From positions 1-36,267 of the IMG/VR virus record IMGVR_UViG_3300046170_000218: a stretch of DNA of 36,267 nt, one strand, 5' to 3'. This DNA comes from a virus. A program made the translations under genes and the position numbers. Each line of letters starts with the position of its first letter. The stretch's first letter is position 1. Under the pieces are notes generated by a model that searched no databases, had not been told where the DNA came from, and was given only the letters and a program-made list of their open reading frames with translations. Of the stretch, positions 1 to 8,404 are shown piece after piece.

Positions 1-56
1 CAAACCGGCGTCCCATCAACTCTCTTTTTGCAAATACAAATTTCGTCGAGGGACGC

Positions 57-518
57 ATGGCAAGGAAAACAAAAGTAACATCTAAGGAAGCTCAGATCGA
101 GGCGGCTCGTAAGTCGCTCGGCGACATTGTTCCGCCGATGACAGTTCCTCTCGGCGATGATGATTTGCCATTCTTTGACGCTGTCATAAGAGAGTATGCG
201 AAAAGCGAGTGGAGTGATCACCAGCTCGAGATCGCAGCGATGATGGCTCGAACAATGAAAGACCTCGAGGAAAATCAGCGAGAGCTCCGGTCTGAAGGTT
301 ATATTACGATCAGGCCGAGCAACGGAACGACGGTCGAGAACCCGCGCGCGAGAGTGGTCAAGTCGCTGACTGGTGATCTCCTGTCGCTCCGTCGATCTCT
401 TGGCGTCCACGCGCGCGCGAAGGCTGAGCCCCGAGAAGCTCAGCGCAACACCAAGATCCTCAAGGAATATGAGGCGGACAACGTGCTCGAGGATGATTTG
501 TTGGCGAGACCGCATTGA
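57..518 (+). CDS. terS: Terminase small subunit
   Basis: Probable small terminase subunit, which recognises the packaging site and loads the large subunit. The 153-residue product is charged and mostly helical in appearance, with a central stretch of about residues 50-85 rich in Glu, Arg and Leu and a basic middle. I cannot pick out a certain helix-turn-helix by eye, so the call rests mainly on position: it is the first gene of the rightward head block and its stop overlaps the start of an unmistakable large terminase. The ATG at 57 has a GAGGGA ribosome site a few bases upstream. Family sequences are highly divergent, which fits. An HNH gene lies just across the presumed circular junction, the usual neighbour. 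Confidence 0.8.
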   Translation: MARKTKVTSKEAQIEAARKSLGDIVPPMTVPLGDDDLPFFDAVIREYAKSEWSDHQLEIAAMMARTMKDLEENQRELRSEGYITIRPSNGTTVENPRARVVKSLTGDLLSLRRSLGVHARAKAEPREAQRNTKILKEYEADNVLEDDLLARPH

Positions 519-2038
519 GCGAAGCGACACGCGGCGACAAGATTTGTGATTTTATTGAAAAATTTTGTGTGATCCCAGAGGGCAAGCTCGTCGGCCAGCC
601 GATGAAGTTAATGCCCTTCCAGCGCAAATTTATCATCGACGTTTTTGACAACTCGAGCGGGACGTCACGCGCTTACCTATCGGTCGGCCGAAAAAACGGA
701 AAGTCTGCATTGATTGCGGCGATCGTTCTTGCGCACCTGATCGGACCAGAGGCAAAGCTGAACAGTCAGATCATTTCTGGCGCTCGGTCGAGGGATCAGG
801 CGGCTCTTGTTTTTAAGCTCGCGGAAAAAATGGTTCGGCTTTCGCCGAGATTAAGCAAGGTCGTCCGGATCGTGCCATCGCAAAAGATGCTTGTCGGCCT
901 TTTGATGAATGTCGAATACAAAGCGATCAGCGCTGAGGCGGGAACGGCTCACGGCCTAAGTCCTATCCTGGCGATACTCGATGAGGTGGGTCAGGTTCGA
1001 GGGCCACACGATCCATTTATCGAGGCGATTGAGACGGCGCAGGGCGCGCATGAAAACCCGCTCTTGATTGCGATCTCGACGCAAGCGTCGACCGACGGAG
1101 ATCTTTTCTCGATTTGGCTTGATGACGCGGATCACGCGGACGACCCTCGAATTGTCTCGCATTTATACACAGCGAAAAAAGGCTGTGATATCTTAGATAA
1201 AACTGCCTGGCGCGCGGCCAATCCGGCAATGGGCAAATTTAGATCAACAACGGATCTCGAGGATTTTGCAAAACAAGCTGAACGCCTTCCGGCAAAGGCT
1301 AACTCATTCCGGTGGCTTTATCTAAACCAACGGATAGAGGCGCAGTCACCCTTTCTGTCCCGAGCTGAGTGGGAGGCAAATAATGCGCCTCCGGAGGTCG
1401 AGCCTGGTGACGCTTGTTTCGCCGGGCTCGATCTTTCGGCAAGCCGAGATTTGACAGCGCTGGTCCTCGTTTTTCCAAAGGATGACAAGCTCCATGTCGT
1501 CCCGAGGTTCTGGCTTCCAGAGGACGGTTTGAGGGACAAGGCGCTCGAGACGAAAGTCCCTTATGACCTATGGGCAAAGCAGGGGCATCTTTTGACGATA
1601 CCAGGCCCGGTCATTGTTCCGGAGGTGATTGCCCAGGCGATCGCTGAGGTTCAAGAGGAATATGACCTACAGCTCCTCGCTTATGACCGCTGGCGGATCA
1701 ACGATTTAAAGCGAGAGCTTGATAACATTGGCGCGCAAGTTCCCATGCAACCCTTTGGACAGGGCTTTCGCGATATGGCTCCGGCTGTTGATAAGCTCGA
1801 ACAACTGGTGGCGGAGCGCAAACTTTGCCACGGCGGACAGCCGGTCTTGAATATGTGCGCGGCGGGAGCTGTCACACAATCGGATCCAGCGGGAAACCGA
1901 AAACTGAATAAATCGAAATCTTACTCAAAGATCGACGGCCTGGTCGCGCTTGCGATGGCTCTCGGGTCCATGAGTTCAGAAGAAACAGCGCCGAGCTCGT
2001 CACCCTGGGATGATCCAGAATACAAGCTCGCGGTCTAG
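515..2038 (+). CDS. terL: Terminase large subunit (ATPase-nuclease)
   Basis: Packaging motor and headful/cos nuclease of the HK97-type large terminase family. The 507-residue protein shows a Walker A-like motif VGRKNGKS (residues 57-64), a hydrophobic Walker B strand ending in LDE (about 151-157), a motif III-like STQAS (about 188-192) and a C-terminal RNase H-like nuclease strand GLDLSASRDLTAL (about 304-316) whose first Asp is expected to bind metal. Length is normal for the family. The start is a TTG whose last two bases form the terS stop (TTGA overlap), implying translational coupling. The next in-frame ATG would remove the conserved FQRKF region start, so TTG is preferred. Confidence 0.95.
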   Translation: MSEATRGDKICDFIEKFCVIPEGKLVGQPMKLMPFQRKFIIDVFDNSSGTSRAYLSVGRKNGKSALIAAIVLAHLIGPEAKLNSQIISGARSRDQAALVFKLAEKMVRLSPRLSKVVRIVPSQKMLVGLLMNVEYKAISAEAGTAHGLSPILAILDEVGQVRGPHDPFIEAIETAQGAHENPLLIAISTQASTDGDLFSIWLDDADHADDPRIVSHLYTAKKGCDILDKTAWRAANPAMGKFRSTTDLEDFAKQAERLPAKANSFRWLYLNQRIEAQSPFLSRAEWEANNAPPEVEPGDACFAGLDLSASRDLTALVLVFPKDDKLHVVPRFWLPEDGLRDKALETKVPYDLWAKQGHLLTIPGPVIVPEVIAQAIAEVQEEYDLQLLAYDRWRINDLKRELDNIGAQVPMQPFGQGFRDMAPAVDKLEQLVAERKLCHGGQPVLNMCAAGAVTQSDPAGNRKLNKSKSYSKIDGLVALAMALGSMSSEETAPSSSPWDDPEYKLAV

Positions 2039-2046
2039 GAGATACA

Positions 2047-3258
2047 ATGGGCGTCCTTGATATGTTTAAGCGAGCTGAGGCTCGCAGTATAGAGAACCCG
2101 AATGTCCCGGTGAGCGCTGACAATTTCTTTCAGCTTATGGGGTTTGATAATTATTCGAGCACCTCTGGCGTGACAGTGAATGTCGAGACCGCTCTCGGCG
2201 TCCCTGCCCTCTGGTCGGCGGTCAACTTTATCTCTGGCACTTTGGCGGGATTGCCTCTCGAGATTTATCAAGGCAATGAGCAAGTCACGACTGGCGTTGG
2301 ATCCTGGATCGATCGGGCGGTCAATCCGACGACCAGCTCATTTAACTGGAGAAAATACACGTTTGAGCAAACGCTGACAGGCGGTCGCTCAGCGACGCTG
2401 ATCATCAAGAGCGGAAGCGGCGAGATTACTGATTTAGTTCCTCTGGATCCAGCGGACCTTATCGTCACTGAGGCTACGACAGAGCAAGGCTTTCCTACAA
2501 AAGTCTACCGGACAAAAACGGCGATTTATCAAGCCGAGGAAATCATCGACCTGACATTCATGGTCAAAAACAATCAGATCGATTTTCGCGGTCCGATCAT
2601 GGCGAACAAGGATGTCATCGGCCTGGCGCTTGCGTCGGCGCGTTATGGATCAAAGGCGTTCCAGTCCGGCGGCATCCCCCCGGCCGTTCTCCAGGGTCCA
2701 TTCAATTCCGGCGCGTCAGCGGCTCGAGCCTCTGAGGACATCGCAGCGGCGACGGCTAAACTCGCTCGCGAGGGTCGGCCGGTGATGGCGTTGCCGCTCG
2801 GCCATGAGCTGAAATCAATCGGCTTTTCGCCGGAGCAAATGCAGCTTTTGGATTTGCAGCAATTCTGCATTGAGCAAATCGCGCGCATCTATTCTTTGCC
2901 TCCGGTGTTTTTGCAAGATCTCTCAAAAGGGACTTACAGCAACGTCGAGCAACAGGACTTGCATTTCGTCAAGCACACGCTCCGTCGTTGGATTGAGCAA
3001 ACCGAGCAAGAAATGAATTTAAAATTGTTTGGACGATCGAGCGACATGACCGTCCGGTTCAACGTTGACAGCTTGCTCAGAGGCGATCTGAAAACTCGAA
3101 TGGAAGCTCACGCGACTGCGATCCAGAACGGCATCAAGACGCCGAATGAGATCCGTGATCATGAGGGTCTTGAGCCTCTACCGGGTGGCGACGATCTAAT
3201 GATACAAGGCGCGACAGTTCCGATCACGATGCAAGGCGGCTCAGATGCCGAGACCTAA
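2047..3258 (+). CDS. Portal protein, HK97 family
   Basis: Dodecameric portal ring at the packaging vertex. The 403-residue protein carries the family hallmarks: an N-terminal V-P-A-L-W-S-A-V-N-F-I segment (about residues 50-60), a central G-I-P-P-A-V-L-Q-G stretch and a C-terminal helical segment with IARIYSLPPVFLQ followed by N-V-E-Q-Q and a Trp/Glu-rich stem helix. Length fits HK97-type portals (about 400). Start ATG 2047 follows GGAGATAC, nine bases after the terL stop. The 3' end overlaps a second ATG (3245) that begins the N-terminal part of the next protein. Confidence 0.95.
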   Translation: MGVLDMFKRAEARSIENPNVPVSADNFFQLMGFDNYSSTSGVTVNVETALGVPALWSAVNFISGTLAGLPLEIYQGNEQVTTGVGSWIDRAVNPTTSSFNWRKYTFEQTLTGGRSATLIIKSGSGEITDLVPLDPADLIVTEATTEQGFPTKVYRTKTAIYQAEEIIDLTFMVKNNQIDFRGPIMANKDVIGLALASARYGSKAFQSGGIPPAVLQGPFNSGASAARASEDIAAATAKLAREGRPVMALPLGHELKSIGFSPEQMQLLDLQQFCIEQIARIYSLPPVFLQDLSKGTYSNVEQQDLHFVKHTLRRWIEQTEQEMNLKLFGRSSDMTVRFNVDSLLRGDLKTRMEAHATAIQNGIKTPNEIRDHEGLEPLPGGDDLMIQGATVPITMQGGSDAET

Positions 3259-3352
3259 TCAGGCGATGCGGGAGGAAGCGGCTCGAGGTCTTGCCTGGCG
3301 CGAGGAATATGGGCGCGGCGGGAACAGAGGTCGGCGTCGCTCGCGCTCGTGA
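3245..3352 (+). CDS. 5' fragment of protease gene, cut off by a frameshift
   Basis: A 35-codon open stretch starts at an ATG that overlaps the portal stop by 14 nt, the usual coupling in this genome. It encodes a basic helix (A-M-R-E-E-A-A-R-G-L-A-W-R-E-E-Y-G-R-G-G). From memory, this is the segment that normally precedes T-E-V-G-V-A-R-A-R-D in phage head proteins. The T-E-V-G-V part lies immediately downstream in the +1 frame. Skipping one A at 3323 joins the two into one 429-residue protein. Either the base is an insertion or error, or the ribosome shifts +1 here. As read, the short frame runs out of frame into an Arg-rich tail and stops at 3350. Confidence 0.55.
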   Translation: MPRPNQAMREEAARGLAWREEYGRGGNRGRRRSRS

Positions 3353-4535
3353 CATTGTGAACAACCGGAACCTCTCGATCGATACGGTCAAGAGAATGAA
3401 GTCATATTTTGCGCGGCATGAGGTCGACAAAGAGGGTCAAGGGTGGAGCCCTGGCGAGGACGGCTATCCCAGCGCTGGCAGAGTTGCCTGGGCGCTTTGG
3501 GGCGGTAATCCGGCGCGGTCCTGGGCAAATGGAATTTTGAAGCAAGAGGAAAACTCAATGGATACTCGAGCGGAGGCTGATGCGCTGGTTGTCGGTGATT
3601 ATGTTACCTGGGACAGCTCCGGCGGCGAGGTGTACGGTCGCATTCGTCGTATTGAGCGCGATGGCACGATAAACGTTCCAGACACCGATTTTTCAGTTGA
3701 GGGAAGCGCTGAGGATCCGGCGGCGTTAATCATGGTTTATCGCGAGGTTGAGGACGGCTGGCGTCCGTCTGGAACGTTGGTCGGCCATAAATTCTCGACA
3801 CTTTCAAAAGTCTCGGCGCGTTATTACGACGATGAGGACGAGGACAAACGTCACATAAAGCGCATCGAGGAAACAGATGATGAGGTGATTGTCGTGTTTG
3901 GAAAGTCCGAGGAATACCAGGAAACGGAAGCCGACATCGAGGATCCGGCGCTTGCTGGTTTCAAAAAGGATGACGAGGAGCGCGAGGCGCGCCCGGCTCA
4001 GAGAGTAGAAATCCGCGAGGCGCAGGACGGCACAGTCAGCGTCGAGGGTTATGCGGCTGTGTTCAACGAGGAGACCGTCATCGGTGGACAGTGGCGCGAG
4101 CAAATCGCCCCTGGCGCTTTCACAGATGCGATCGGTCGTGATGACGTCGTTTTCTTAATCAATCATGAAGGATTGCCGCTCGCGAGATCGCGCAGCGGAA
4201 CGTTACAGCTTTCAGAGGACGAGCGAGGACTAAAGGTCCGCGCGTCCCTTGATATGACTGATCCGGATGTCCGCTCGATCGTTCCAAAGATGAAACGCGG
4301 CGACCTGGATAAGATGAGTTTTGCTTTTATGCCGACCCGCCAAAAGTGGGACGACGATGATGAAATGCCTCGTCGAACCATTCAAGAGGCGGCGCTTTAC
4401 GATGTCAGCATCGTGACAACCCCGGCCTATGAAGGAACCGCAATCGGTCTTCGTAGTTTGGAGCGGCATCGTAAGGAGCAAAAGCAAAGTCAGGCGGCGC
4501 GTCGCTTACGCATGAAAGCCCGGCTTATCAAATAG
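3309..4535 (+). CDS. Prohead protease with N-terminal accessory and Tudor-like domains
   Basis: HK97-type (U35) maturation protease that processes the prohead. Three parts are visible. First is a short module T-E-V-G-V-A-R-A-R-D ... S-A-G-R-V-A-W-A-L-W-G-G. Next is a small beta-rich domain beginning V-V-G-D-Y-V-T-W and G-R-I-R-R-I, which resembles DUF2945/Tudor-like folds. The C-terminal protease domain has V-E-G-Y-A-A-V-F-N, the catalytic His in LINHEG and the catalytic Ser in DKMSFAF. ATG 3309 is the first ATG in this frame (a TTG at 3291 also exists). The true N-terminus probably begins at 3245 in another frame, interrupted at 3323. A second possible internal start is the ATG at 3558, with an upstream GAGGA, which would give a Tudor-protease protein alone. 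Confidence 0.88.
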   Translation: MGAAGTEVGVARARDIVNNRNLSIDTVKRMKSYFARHEVDKEGQGWSPGEDGYPSAGRVAWALWGGNPARSWANGILKQEENSMDTRAEADALVVGDYVTWDSSGGEVYGRIRRIERDGTINVPDTDFSVEGSAEDPAALIMVYREVEDGWRPSGTLVGHKFSTLSKVSARYYDDEDEDKRHIKRIEETDDEVIVVFGKSEEYQETEADIEDPALAGFKKDDEEREARPAQRVEIREAQDGTVSVEGYAAVFNEETVIGGQWREQIAPGAFTDAIGRDDVVFLINHEGLPLARSRSGTLQLSEDERGLKVRASLDMTDPDVRSIVPKMKRGDLDKMSFAFMPTRQKWDDDDEMPRRTIQEAALYDVSIVTTPAYEGTAIGLRSLERHRKEQKQSQAARRLRMKARLIK

Positions 4536-4634
4536 GAGCGGTCTCCCGTTCTTAGCCCGTTATTTCCGACCCTTGGGCAAGGTCTGAAATTGAACGTCGT
4601 GATGACGTCCATTTCCCAACGAAGGAGCCTACAA

Positions 4635-5882
4635 ATGGCAGACATCAAAACATTGCGGGAGCAAATGGCAAGGATTGCCACGGAAGCCCGTTCAAAATTA
4701 AACGAAGTGACCGACGAAACACCAGAGGAGCGCGCGGCTGAGGTCGAGCGTGAATTTGATGCAGCGATGGCTGACGCTGACAAACTCCAAGCTCGCATTG
4801 ATCGAGAGGAGCGCGCAGCGTCTTTAATCGCAAAGTTGGAACAGCCAGACACCAGTAAGATCCCAGCGGTCGAAGGTCGTTCAACAAAGGCGATCGACGA
4901 CGGTCAGGTCATGGATTATCGTCACGCATTTGCTGAATACATTTCAGCCGGTGGCGACGCCCATGTTGACGCAGAGGTTCGCTCAGTATTGCGCGAATAT
5001 CGCGCGCAATTAGCCGGATCAAACGCGGCTGGCGGATATACTGTACCGACCGAAATGGCGACCTTCATCGAGCAATCTATGGCGGCAAGCGGCCCAATGT
5101 ACACGAGCAACTTGTTTTCGGTTATTAGTACAACCGACGGACGCCAGTTCGACATTCCAACGAGCGACGACACCGGCTCCAGCGCGGTTGCTCATACGGA
5201 AGGCGGAGCGCCGACTGATGACGGCGGTGCGGATGTAACGTTCGGAAGTAAATCAGTTGGAGCGTTTAGCTTCAACACTGAGTGGGTTCGCTGGTCAGCG
5301 GAGTTGAACGCCGACAGCATCTTAAATATGGAAGCCTTGTTAGGTGACATGCTTGGAGATCGTCTCGGTCGCATCGCAAATAGCAAGCTGACAACTGGAT
5401 CGGGATCCTCCGACGTTGAGGGCATCGTCACAAACTCTGCAACTGGTGTAACAGCGGCAGCGGCGGCGGCGATTACAGCGGACGAGATCATTGATCTAAT
5501 TCACTCAGTCGACCCTGCTTATCGTCAGTCCGCCGGAACGGCCATTATGATGAACGACAGCACACTTGCGGCAGTCAGGAAGTTGAAGGATGGGCAAGGA
5601 AATTACCTATGGCAGATGGGAAATTACCAAGCGGGAGTTCCTCAATCTATCCTCGGCTATAATGTTGTCGTCAATCAGGCGATGGACAGTCTCGCGGCGA
5701 ACAAAAAAGTCATGTTGTTTGGCGATATGAAAAAGTTTTTCGTGCGCAAAGCTGGCGGTCCGTCATTGACAGTCGCGTCAGAGCGTTTCGCGCCGGATTA
5801 TGGGATCTTGGGCTTTGTACGCTTCGACGGCGTTTTGTCGAATACAGCGGCAATCAAGCACTTGAAAACAGCCTCCTCATAA
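4635..5882 (+). CDS. Major capsid protein, HK97 fold
   Basis: Main shell subunit. The 415-residue protein begins with an acidic, Glu/Arg-rich coiled-coil of about 70 residues (the delta or scaffold domain usually removed by the protease). The HK97-fold core follows: G-G-Y-T-V-P-T-E about 100 residues further on, V-A-H-T-E-G-G, a long A-rich helix, I-M-M-N-D-S-T-L and a C-terminal F-A-P-D-Y-G-I-L-G-F strand region. The ATG at 4635 is chosen because GAAGGAG lies at ideal spacing; an upstream in-frame ATG at 4590 lacks one. The 99-nt leader after the protease gene has no other gene. A terminator-like hairpin follows the stop, typical for a highly expressed capsid gene. Confidence 0.95.
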   Translation: MADIKTLREQMARIATEARSKLNEVTDETPEERAAEVEREFDAAMADADKLQARIDREERAASLIAKLEQPDTSKIPAVEGRSTKAIDDGQVMDYRHAFAEYISAGGDAHVDAEVRSVLREYRAQLAGSNAAGGYTVPTEMATFIEQSMAASGPMYTSNLFSVISTTDGRQFDIPTSDDTGSSAVAHTEGGAPTDDGGADVTFGSKSVGAFSFNTEWVRWSAELNADSILNMEALLGDMLGDRLGRIANSKLTTGSGSSDVEGIVTNSATGVTAAAAAAITADEIIDLIHSVDPAYRQSAGTAIMMNDSTLAAVRKLKDGQGNYLWQMGNYQAGVPQSILGYNVVVNQAMDSLAANKKVMLFGDMKKFFVRKAGGPSLTVASERFAPDYGILGFVRFDGVLSNTAAIKHLKTASS

Positions 5883-5890
5883 GCATGACA

Positions 5891-5912
5891 GAGAGGGCGT
5901 TCGCGCCCTCTC
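5891..5912 (+). terminator. Hairpin terminator after capsid gene
   Basis: Perfect 9-bp inverted repeat GAGAGGGCG / CGCCCTCTC with a TTCG loop, eight bases after the capsid stop. The following T tract is short (CCTTTAACT), so termination may be partial, acting as an expression step-down between capsid and connector genes. Confidence 0.75.
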
Positions 5913-5933
5913 CTTTAACTCGGGAGAAACCGA

Positions 5934-6140
5934 ATGAAGTTAAAACTATTGCAATCAATGGCGGGAATTAATTTTTCGCACAACGCCGGGGATATTATCG
6001 AGATCGGTGATGCTGACGCAGCGAAACGCTACATCGAGCGCGGAATTGCGGAGCCGGTTGTTGCGGCTAAAAAATTAGAAACAGCGACAAAGAAAACTCC
6101 AGCAAAGCGAAAAGCGGTTAAGCCTGACGCTAAGGATTAA
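5934..6140 (+). CDS. Small head-associated protein, unknown role
   Basis: A 68-residue protein of the type often found between capsid and connector genes. The N-terminal half has a short beta-hairpin pattern (K-L-K-L-L-Q-S-M-A-G-I-N-F) followed by G-D-I-I-E-I-G-D-A-D-A-A-K-R-Y-I-E-R-G-I-A-E-P. The C-terminal 25 residues are Lys/Ala/Thr rich and probably disordered and basic. Start ATG 5934 follows GGGAGA. Function is not recognised. A role at the head-tail interface or in DNA contact is inferred only from position and charge. Confidence 0.75.
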   Translation: MKLKLLQSMAGINFSHNAGDIIEIGDADAAKRYIERGIAEPVVAAKKLETATKKTPAKRKAVKPDAKD

Positions 6141-6144
6141 ATAA

Positions 6145-6747
6145 ATGCCAACGCTTCCCCTACAACATCGGATCGAGCTGGTGACAGCTCCGACGGCTGA
6201 GCCTCTGACGCTCACCGAGGTCAAGTCGCAGCTACGCATCGAGCACAACGACGACGACGGTTTGATCGCTCGGTTGATACAAACGGCGATTGATTATGTC
6301 GACGTCACTGGCACTCTGGGGAAAGCGATGATCACGCAAACCTGGGGCGAGTGGATTGCACCAAACCCAGGCACGGTGACGCTTTCGCTCGGACCCGTTC
6401 AGTCGGTTTCGGCGGTCAAATATTACGACACGGAAAACGCGATCCAAACCGCGACGCTGTCGGACTTTTATGTTCTCGGGACTAAAGGGCGGACGACTGT
6501 CAAGCCAAAGCCGGGACAAGCCTGGCCCTCCACGTTCACCAGGGACGACGCGATCAAGATTGAATATGTCATCGGATATGGCGCGGCGCGCTCTGACGTT
6601 CCGCAGACCGTTCGTCATGGTTTAATGATGTTGATCGCCCATTGGTACGAGAACCGCGAAAACGAGCTCATGGGTACGATCTCGAAAACATTGCCTCACG
6701 GCTTCGAGGCTCTGATGGATTACGAGCGAGGCTCTTGGTATGGCTAG
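6145..6747 (+). CDS. Head-tail connector, phiE125 gp8 / HK97 gp6-like
   Basis: First connector ring protein attached below the portal. The 200-residue sequence has the features of the phiE125 gp8 / gp6-like family. The N-terminal helical part contains L-T-E-V-K-S-Q-L-R-I ... I-A-R-L-I-Q-T-A-I-D-Y-V and T-Q-T-W. A central V-Q-S-V-S-A-V-K-Y-Y-D strand region follows. Near the end are I-E-Y-V-I-G-Y-G-A-A, V-P-Q-T-V-R-H-G and H-W-Y-E-N-R-E. Start ATG 6145 follows the preceding stop by 4 nt. The 3' end overlaps the next gene by 8 nt. Confidence 0.88.
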   Translation: MPTLPLQHRIELVTAPTAEPLTLTEVKSQLRIEHNDDDGLIARLIQTAIDYVDVTGTLGKAMITQTWGEWIAPNPGTVTLSLGPVQSVSAVKYYDTENAIQTATLSDFYVLGTKGRTTVKPKPGQAWPSTFTRDDAIKIEYVIGYGAARSDVPQTVRHGLMMLIAHWYENRENELMGTISKTLPHGFEALMDYERGSWYG

Positions 6748-7075
6748 GGCTGGCCTAATGCGGGATCGCGTCACCTTTCAGCGTATGGCGGCGACGACTG
6801 ACGATTTCGGGAATACGGCCGGATCCTGGTCAGATCACCTGACAAGGTCAGCTCACATAATCGAGCGGACAGGCAATGAGAGCACTGAGGGCGGTGCATT
6901 GGCTGACGTATCGACGGCGACTTTAAGAGTAAGGAAAGACGCGCTCACAGCGGCTCTCAGCGCCGCTGATCGGGTAGTTGCTCGCGGACAAACCTGGGCA
7001 ATTCGTTCAGTCGTCCAGGTGGATAACAAAGGACAGACGCTCGAGTTCCTGCTTGAGAAGGGCGTCGCGTCATGA
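6740..7075 (+). CDS. Head closure / head-tail adaptor protein
   Basis: Probable head closure protein (SPP1 gp16-like family) that plugs the connector after packaging. The 111-residue sequence starts M-R-D-R-V-T-F-Q-R after a short leader and has the characteristic pattern of alternating beta strands: T-L-R-V-R-K-D, then D-R-V-V-A-R-G-Q-T-W-A-I-R-S-V-V and an L-E-F-L-L-E-K-G strand near the end. It overlaps its neighbours at both ends (8 nt upstream, ATGA downstream), which places it in the strictly ordered connector cluster. Confidence 0.85.
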   Translation: MARAGLMRDRVTFQRMAATTDDFGNTAGSWSDHLTRSAHIIERTGNESTEGGALADVSTATLRVRKDALTAALSAADRVVARGQTWAIRSVVQVDNKGQTLEFLLEKGVAS

Positions 7076-7506
7076 AAATCGAGGCCAAAGGTCTCCAGGA
7101 TGCTTTTAAAAAGCTACCTCGAAAGCAGCGAAAAAATATTGGGGACGCAATACGAAAAAGCGTCAGAGAGGGCGTCCGCTTGGCTCGCGTCATGGCCCCG
7201 GTCGATGAGGGTGATCTCAAGCGGGGGATCCATGCGAAATTTGAAATTGAGGAAAACGCATTTGTCGGATCTGTCGAAGCAGCTCCGGCGCGTAGGGATC
7301 CGCAAGTCAAAGCGCTCTCGGTTGAGTTTGGGCGGACCTACTCGAGCGGGAAGAAACGGCAAGCGATGTCTCATGTTTTCAAGCAAACCGGGACGACTGA
7401 TGAGTTTCCCTTTATAAGAAGAACGCAAAAAATCCTCGGGAAAAAACACCGGGCTCGCGTTACGCGCGCAATGAATAAAGCAGCTAAGGAGCTTGGATTT
7501 AAATGA
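7072..7506 (+). CDS. Neck protein, HK97 gp10 family
   Basis: Tail-completion or neck protein of the HK97-gp10 family. The 144-residue product begins with an Lys/Arg-rich helix (L-Q-D-A-F-K-K-L-P-R-K), then V-R-L-A-R-V-M-A-P-V-D-E-G-D-L-K-R-G-I, which is the family core. Later come V-E-F-G-R-T and F-P-F-I-R-R-T before a basic helical C-terminus. It starts with ATG in an ATGA overlap with the previous stop and ends in another ATGA overlap. Confidence 0.88.
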   Translation: MKIEAKGLQDAFKKLPRKQRKNIGDAIRKSVREGVRLARVMAPVDEGDLKRGIHAKFEIEENAFVGSVEAAPARRDPQVKALSVEFGRTYSSGKKRQAMSHVFKQTGTTDEFPFIRRTQKILGKKHRARVTRAMNKAAKELGFK

Positions 7507-7916
7507 GCGACGGTTTTGCTTTGGAGCTACAAAAAGGCATTCGGGCGGCGTTGGTGGCGGACAGTGACATAACGGATCTGGTTTCGACCAGGGTTTACGA
7601 TGAGCCTCCACAGCGTCCGACTTATCCTTTTATAAAGTTTGGATCAATACAGCCGCAAGCTGATGACACGGACGGCTCGACTGGTGCAAATATCAGTTTG
7701 ACGATTGACGCGTTTTCGCGCGCAACTGGTCGCGTCGAGGCGTCACGCATTGCGGAGGCGATCCGCGCATCATTGCATCGCCAAGAGGAGACGGTTTCGT
7801 TAGCCGGGTTCCATCTGATTGAACTTATTTGTGAAACTTATTTTGTCGACCAGGAGAATGACGAGCGCGGACATTTCGCGACAGTCATCTTTTCGGCAAA
7901 CGTTCAGACCGTTTAA
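7503..7916 (+). CDS. Tail terminator-like protein, DUF3168 family
   Basis: Matches the DUF3168 pattern of tail completion/terminator proteins: an N-terminal helix, V-S-T-R-V-Y-D-E-P-P-Q-R-P-T-Y-P-F-I-K-F-G, a T-I-D-A-F-S strand and I-A-E-A-I-R-A-S-L-H at about residues 80-90, finishing with a V-D-Q-E-N-D-E-R-G-H-F-A-T-V-I-F strand. Length 137 residues is typical. This protein caps the tail tube and joins it to the head. It is the last of four overlapping connector genes. Confidence 0.85.
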   Translation: MSDGFALELQKGIRAALVADSDITDLVSTRVYDEPPQRPTYPFIKFGSIQPQADDTDGSTGANISLTIDAFSRATGRVEASRIAEAIRASLHRQEETVSLAGFHLIELICETYFVDQENDERGHFATVIFSANVQTV

Positions 7917-7934
7917 GCGGTCTAGCCCTCTCGC

Positions 7935-7960
7935 GGTTTGGGCATCCGCAAACCCCTTTT
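7935..7960 (+). terminator. Weak hairpin with T tract before tail tube gene
   Basis: A 6-bp stem GGTTTG / CAAACC with an 8-nt loop is followed by CCTTTT, in the 62-nt gap between the DUF3168 gene and the tail tube gene. It could be a partial terminator or mRNA end-stabiliser that separates connector from tail expression. The stem is short, so this is tentative. Confidence 0.4.
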
Positions 7961-7978
7961 GATTGAAGGATCAACATC

Positions 7979-8404
7979 ATGGCTAAACAACTAGGACGCT
8001 CGTTCCTCCTCAAGATTGGGGATGGAGAAAACAGCGAAACATTTTCGGCACTGGCGGGACTTAACTCCAAGTCGTTGACGGTGAATAACACCTCGATTGA
8101 CGTCACTACACCGGACGCATCGTCGCCCGGCGGCGCTCTATTCACTGAAACTTTGAACGGCCTGAAAGCTGTCTCGGTTTCTGGCGACGGGATCTTTCTG
8201 GACGAAACCGCTGAGGCTCGCTTGAATACTGTCGCGATGCAAGCGGACCCAGAGGCAAACTTTCAAGTCATCATTCCTGACTTTGGGACATACGCGGGAG
8301 CCTTTAAAATAGCATCGCTCGAATTTGGCGGCGAAACAGAGGGCGGCGTCACGTTCTCAGCTTCTTTGGAAAGCAACGGCGCGATCACTTTTAGCGCAGC
8401 TTAA
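7979..8404 (+). CDS. Major tail tube protein
   Basis: Predicted tail tube subunit, 141 residues. The sequence alternates beta strands and turns rich in Gly, Ser and Thr: G-R-S-F-L-L-K-I near the start, S-I-D-V-T-T-P in the middle, V-S-G-D-G-I-F and a closing F-S-A-S-L-E-S-N-G-A-I-T-F. This is the pattern of TP901-1/GTA-type tail tube proteins. It has its own leader with GAAGGAT upstream of ATG 7979 and sits exactly where tail tube genes sit, between the terminator protein and the tail chaperones. Confidence 0.85.
   Translation: MAKQLGRSFLLKIGDGENSETFSALAGLNSKSLTVNNTSIDVTTPDASSPGGALFTETLNGLKAVSVSGDGIFLDETAEARLNTVAMQADPEANFQVIIPDFGTYAGAFKIASLEFGGETEGGVTFSASLESNGAITFSAA

Noticed and set aside
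7114-7611. 165-codon minus-strand ORF in the connector cluster
   Set aside because: Lies opposite two overlapping connector genes with clear family features; Pro/Arg/Ser-rich like a frame shadow.
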